NCBI RefSeq assembly: GCF_003336875.1
Contig: NZ_QGNJ01000007.1
Location: 1-64,000, forward strand
Direction: 5' to 3'
From: Oleisolibacter albus
GTDB taxonomy: Bacteria > Pseudomonadota > Alphaproteobacteria > Azospirillales > Azospirillaceae
Length of the DNA stretch: 64,000 bases
Part shown: piece by piece, positions 60,811 through 64,000 of the stretch
Position numbering within the stretch: the first letter of the stretch is position 1
Layout of the letters: each line of letters starts with the position of its first letter
Made by a program: the position numbers and the translations under genes
The notes under the pieces: model-generated
The model's input: the letters and a program-made list of their open reading frames with translations, nothing else
The model's database searches: none
What the model was told of the DNA's origin: nothing

Positions 60811-61811
60811 CGCATCTCTCTCCGCAGACGGGTGAGAAGGTACAGGAAGAACGGGGCGCCGATCAGGGCGGTGACCACGCCCAGCTTCAGTTCGTCATTG
60901 GTGGGCAGCAGCCGCACGCTGATATCGCCGGCCAGCAGAAGGCAGGCACCGGCCAGACCGCTGGGCAGCAGGGCCGCACCCGGCCGCTGCGCCACCAGGG
61001 ACCGGACCAGATGCGGAACCACCAGCCCGACGAAACCGATGCTGCCACTGACCGACACAGCGGCCCCCACGGCCAGGGCCGTCCCCAGGACCAGGGCCGT
61101 CCGCACCCGCGGCAGGCTGACACCCAGGCTGGCGGCCGTGCATTCCCCCAGCGCCAGGGCATCCAGCGCCCGGGACTGGGACAGCAGCACCAGGCAGCCT
61201 GCCAGCATGAACGGCAGGGCAAGGCCCACATGGGACAGGCTGCGGTCGGTCAGCGAGCCCATCAGCCAGAAGGCGATCTCCAGCGCCGCATGGGCGTTCG
61301 GCGCCAGATTGAGGGCCAGGGAGGTGAAGGCCGAGGCCAAGGCCGTCACCGCGACACCGGCCAGGACGAGCGTGAGCGTCCCCGGTTCGCGGCCGGCGAT
61401 GAGATGCACGATCCCGACGGCCACCAGCGCGCCCGCGATCCCGGCCAAGGGCAAGGCCAGGCCGGCAAGACCGGCGATGCCGAAATAGATGACGCAGACA
61501 GCCCCGAAGGCAGCGGCACCGGACGTGCCCAGCAGGCCTGGCTCGGCCAAGGGGTTCCGCAACAGCCCCTGCAAGGCCGCACCGGAAAGGCCGAGAACGA
61601 ATCCGACCATCGCCCCCAGCACCGCACGCGGCAGCCGGATCTCCCGCGCCACCAGCGCCGTGGGGGAGTCGCCGCCGGCCAGCAGCGCCTGTGACAATTC
61701 CAGCGGCGCAATATCGGCGGGTCCCACCAGAAAGGACAGGACCAGCAGCCCCAGCATCAGCAGGGTCAGCGACGCGATCAGGGGACCGGTGCGGATCATA
61801 TTGCCAATCAT
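60807..61811 (-). CDS. btuC: FecCD-type ABC permease (BtuC-like)
   Basis: A 334-aa permease with about ten transmembrane helices. FecCD motifs are clear: REIRLPRAVLGAMVGFVLGLSGAALQGLLRNPLAEPGLLGTSGAAAFGA near the N-terminus, the coupling-helix region ALALGECTAASLGVSLPRVRT, and the C-terminal GFVGLVVPHLVRSLVAQRPGAALLPSGLAGACLLLAGD. It is the B12 import channel by context. Both ends overlap adjacent genes by ATGA-type junctions. Confidence 0.92.
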   Translation of the reverse strand: MIGNMIRTGPLIASLTLLMLGLLVLSFLVGPADIAPLELSQALLAGGDSPTALVAREIRLPRAVLGAMVGFVLGLSGAALQGLLRNPLAEPGLLGTSGAAAFGAVCVIYFGIAGLAGLALPLAGIAGALVAVGIVHLIAGREPGTLTLVLAGVAVTALASAFTSLALNLAPNAHAALEIAFWLMGSLTDRSLSHVGLALPFMLAGCLVLLSQSRALDALALGECTAASLGVSLPRVRTALVLGTALAVGAAVSVSGSIGFVGLVVPHLVRSLVAQRPGAALLPSGLAGACLLLAGDISVRLLPTNDELKLGVVTALIGAPFFLYLLTRLRREMR

Positions 61812-62641
61812 GGGGCACCTCCCTGTGCCGCGGAGGCCAGCAACGGCACGCCCTCCACGGCTCCCGGCCCGGCGCAGAGCCAGTAACGCAGGGGGAATTC
61901 GACAGGGCGCATGCGGCCAGCCACAGGCGCCAGCGCCGGATGGTCCAGCAGGGCCTGCCCCTGGCTGTCATGGCCGCTGCGGCGGCTGTCGATGACAAGG
62001 ATATCCGGGGGATTCAGCACCAGGTCCTCCAGCGCCACACGGCCGGTCGCCCCGTGGGCATAATGGTCGGCAATGTTCTGCAGTCCGGCACGCGCCAGCA
62101 TATCGGTGATGAGGCTGCGGCCACCCGGCACGTCGCCGCCGGGTCGGAACAGGGCGGCAGTCAGCCGGGAGCGGCCAGGGGGCGGCGTGATCTGGGTACG
62201 GATCCGGTCCGCCAGGGCATGCCCCCGCGCGGAGGCGCCCACGGCGGCGGCCAGCTGTTCGATCTGACCGGGAATATCGTCAAGGGAGGAGGCCGTCGGC
62301 AGCTTCAGGACGGGAACCCCCAACCGTTCCAGCATCTCCAGTGTGGACCGCCGCGTGAACCCGCCGGTCACCACCAGATCCGGCTTCAGCATCAGCACGG
62401 ATTCGGCCCGGCCATCATGCCGGGGCAGGCCCTCGGCCAGGGACGCCGCCGGTGACAGGTATGGATCGCCGGCCAGCAGGCTGACAGCGGCGATCCGGTC
62501 CCGGTCCGCCACCGCCAGCACGAACTGGTCGGCACACAGGCTCAACGACACGATGCGGCGCGGCGCTTCCCCCGCGGCAACCGCCGACGCTCCCGTCAGC
62601 ATCGCCAGCAGAACAGCCGGGAGCAGGCGCCGCACCGCCAC
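61808..62641 (-). CDS. btuF: Periplasmic cobalamin-binding-like protein
   Basis: A 277-aa exported binding protein. The signal peptide MAVRRLLPAVLLAMLTGASAVAAG is followed by RRIVSLSLCADQFVLAVADRDRIAAVSLLA, typical of PF01497 (BtuF/FhuD) proteins, then GGRSLITDMLARAGLQNIAD in the second lobe. A Cys at residue 36 occurs but no lipobox. The gene follows btuB by 3 bp and overlaps btuC. Within a B12 operon it most likely delivers corrinoids to BtuCD. Confidence 0.88.
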   Translation of the reverse strand: MAVRRLLPAVLLAMLTGASAVAAGEAPRRIVSLSLCADQFVLAVADRDRIAAVSLLAGDPYLSPAASLAEGLPRHDGRAESVLMLKPDLVVTGGFTRRSTLEMLERLGVPVLKLPTASSLDDIPGQIEQLAAAVGASARGHALADRIRTQITPPPGRSRLTAALFRPGGDVPGGRSLITDMLARAGLQNIADHYAHGATGRVALEDLVLNPPDILVIDSRRSGHDSQGQALLDHPALAPVAGRMRPVEFPLRYWLCAGPGAVEGVPLLASAAQGGAP

Positions 62642-62644
62642 GGC

Positions 62645-64000
62645 TCAGAACGCCCCCCGCACGCCCACATAGGCGGCGGTTCCGGAGGTGCGATAGCCGT
62701 AGACTTCCTGGTAATTCTCATCGAACAGGTTTTCGACCCGCCCGAAGACGCTGACCGCGTCGGTGACCTGCTGGCTGACGCGCAGATCCACCACCGTGTA
62801 GCTGTCCAGGATCGGGGCGCTGGCTGAGGCGCGGTCACGCTGGCGCGAGACATAGCGCAGGTCCGTGCCGATCTCGGTGCCGGCCAGCGGCCGCACCGCC
62901 GCCGAGAGATTGACCGTATGGCGCGGCCGCCGCGGCAGCGCCCGGTTGGTGGCCGGGTCCTCCGTATCCAGCAGCGTGTAATTGCCGCTCAGATCCAGCC
63001 AGTCCAGCGGACGCAGGGTCGCCGCCAGTTCGACACCCTTGGTCTTTGCCTTGGCGATATTGACGTAACCGCTGGTGAAGGCGATCAGATTGTCATAGTC
63101 GGTGTGGAAGACACCGGCTTCCAGCTCGATCCGGCCATCCAGGAAGCTCTGGACCACGCCGGCATCGATGCCCTTGCTGGTTTCCGTCTTCAGGTCGCGG
63201 TTGCCATAATCCGGATCGAACAGCTGGTACAGGCTGGGCGCCTTGGCGGCGGTGCCGTAGCTGGCGCGCAGGCGCGTGCCCGTGGGCAGGCTCCAGGACG
63301 CGGCGATGCGGCCGGTGGTCTTGCCGCCGAACCGGCTGTTGTCGTCATGGCGCACACCGCCGGTGATGAAGACCGCATCGGTGACGGCCAGCTGATACTG
63401 GGCGAACACCGCGTCGGTATGGACCTCCGCGTCGGTACCGGTGGTCTTGACCCCGCTGATGGTGGAGGTGTTCTTGGCCTTTTCCCATTCCCGCGAGGCG
63501 CCGGCGGTCAGGACATCGGCGGAACGCAGCTTGAGCTCGGTCTGGTAATCGAGGCCAGTCCGGGACCCGTCATAAGTGGAGTAGCGGTAATAACCGAGCG
63601 GCTCGTCAAAATCCCGGTCGGTATCGCTGCCGGACAGGGTCAGCGTGTGGCTCCAGCGTCCATCCAGAAGATCGAAGCCGGCCGATGCGCTGCCGTGCAG
63701 GACCTTCTTCTTCTGGCTGGCCGGGCCATCCTGACTGGTGGATGGATCGAAATCGGAGTCCATATCTTCATAACCGCCAGACAGGTTGAGGCGGACAGTG
63801 TCGGCGATGACCGTGCCCAGACGCCCCGACAGGTTCAACGCCTCGGCCCCGTCATTCTCGCCACCGGCGGCGACGCGGGAGAAGCCGTCCGACTTCACCC
63901 AGGCGGCATTGAAGCTGCCCGAAACCGTACCCACGCGGCCGGCCACCGTCCCCTGGATCCGGCGCGTATCGAACGCGCCATATTCGGCCAGCCCATTGAC
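62645..64000 (-). CDS. btuB: TonB-dependent cobalamin receptor, C-terminal part
   Basis: About 450 C-terminal residues of a TonB-dependent outer-membrane receptor, cut by the right edge. The frame is open to the last base. A GTG at 63946 is internal, not the start. The barrel strands include LDYQTELKLRSADVLTAGASREWEKAKN, ASYGTAAKAPSLYQLFDPDYGNRDLKTETSKGIDAGV (a common TonB-receptor motif) and VDLRVSQQVTDAVSVFGRVENLFDENYQEVYGYRTSGTAAYVGVRGAF, the last strand. The plug domain and TonB box, and any cobalamin riboswitch, would be beyond the window. It is the first visible gene of the - strand B12 operon. Confidence 0.9.
   Translation of the reverse strand, partial: VNGLAEYGAFDTRRIQGTVAGRVGTVSGSFNAAWVKSDGFSRVAAGGENDGAEALNLSGRLGTVIADTVRLNLSGGYEDMDSDFDPSTSQDGPASQKKKVLHGSASAGFDLLDGRWSHTLTLSGSDTDRDFDEPLGYYRYSTYDGSRTGLDYQTELKLRSADVLTAGASREWEKAKNTSTISGVKTTGTDAEVHTDAVFAQYQLAVTDAVFITGGVRHDDNSRFGGKTTGRIAASWSLPTGTRLRASYGTAAKAPSLYQLFDPDYGNRDLKTETSKGIDAGVVQSFLDGRIELEAGVFHTDYDNLIAFTSGYVNIAKAKTKGVELAATLRPLDWLDLSGNYTLLDTEDPATNRALPRRPRHTVNLSAAVRPLAGTEIGTDLRYVSRQRDRASASAPILDSYTVVDLRVSQQVTDAVSVFGRVENLFDENYQEVYGYRTSGTAAYVGVRGAF

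Overview
The window is high-GC DNA with dense, strongly codon-biased genes. It looks like a chromosome segment of a motile alphaproteobacterium, probably of the Rhodospirillales/Azospirillaceae type. This is inference, based on FlaF, a DUF1217 flagellar protein, an RHH_4 protein, BluB with CobC/CobD-style cobalamin genes, and sigma-54 flagellar promoters. I found no rRNA, tRNA, CRISPR array, insertion sequence or phage gene.

Region 1 (1-16.8 kb) is fermentative carbon and citrate metabolism. It holds the 5' end of pflB, a fumarylacetoacetate-hydrolase-family enzyme, and maeB. Next come a TctD/TctE-like two-component pair whose kinase is fused to a solute-binding protein, a 2-hydroxycarboxylate (citrate) symporter, an AbrB-type membrane protein, the full citrate lyase set citCDEFXG, and an RBBP9-type hydrolase. 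Phased 11-bp CTGTC direct repeats between the regulator and the transporter suggest that the two-component system controls citrate uptake.

Region 2 (17-44.5 kb) is envelope, nonulosonate and flagellar. pseB-pseC and a CLC channel lie on the + strand. On the - strand are a flagellar block (flgK, flgL, flagellin, flaF, DUF1217) and then a five-gene, translationally coupled sugar operon (NeuB-type synthase, two methyltransferases, WbqC, PIG-L deacetylase), presumably for flagellin glycosylation. After kdsD come flgE, a FlaG-like protein, a motA-motB pair, a PAS-GGDEF-EAL protein, a six-helix chemoreceptor and an RmlD-like reductase. flgK and flgE each have a near-identical sigma-54 promoter.

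Region 3 (44.7-54.7 kb) is the most unusual part. A 54-aa peptide gene with a strong ribosome binding site precedes YcaO and TfuA genes, a pair known for peptide-backbone thioamidation or related RiPP chemistry. A CRP-like regulator and a small lipoprotein follow on the same strand. A perfect CRP-type palindrome lies in the divergent region between this set and an RHH_4 gene. A cyclase-AAA-TPR regulator, a beta-barrel outer-membrane protein and a 2OG-Fe(II)-oxygenase-like protein come next. I consider the peptide/YcaO/TfuA locus the best candidate for an undescribed system.

Region 4 (54.7-64 kb) is cobalamin: divergent cobC and cobD, then bluB, cobQ, cobO, cobU and btuDCFB on the - strand, with btuB running off the right edge. 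The genes cover late assembly, lower-ligand synthesis and uptake.
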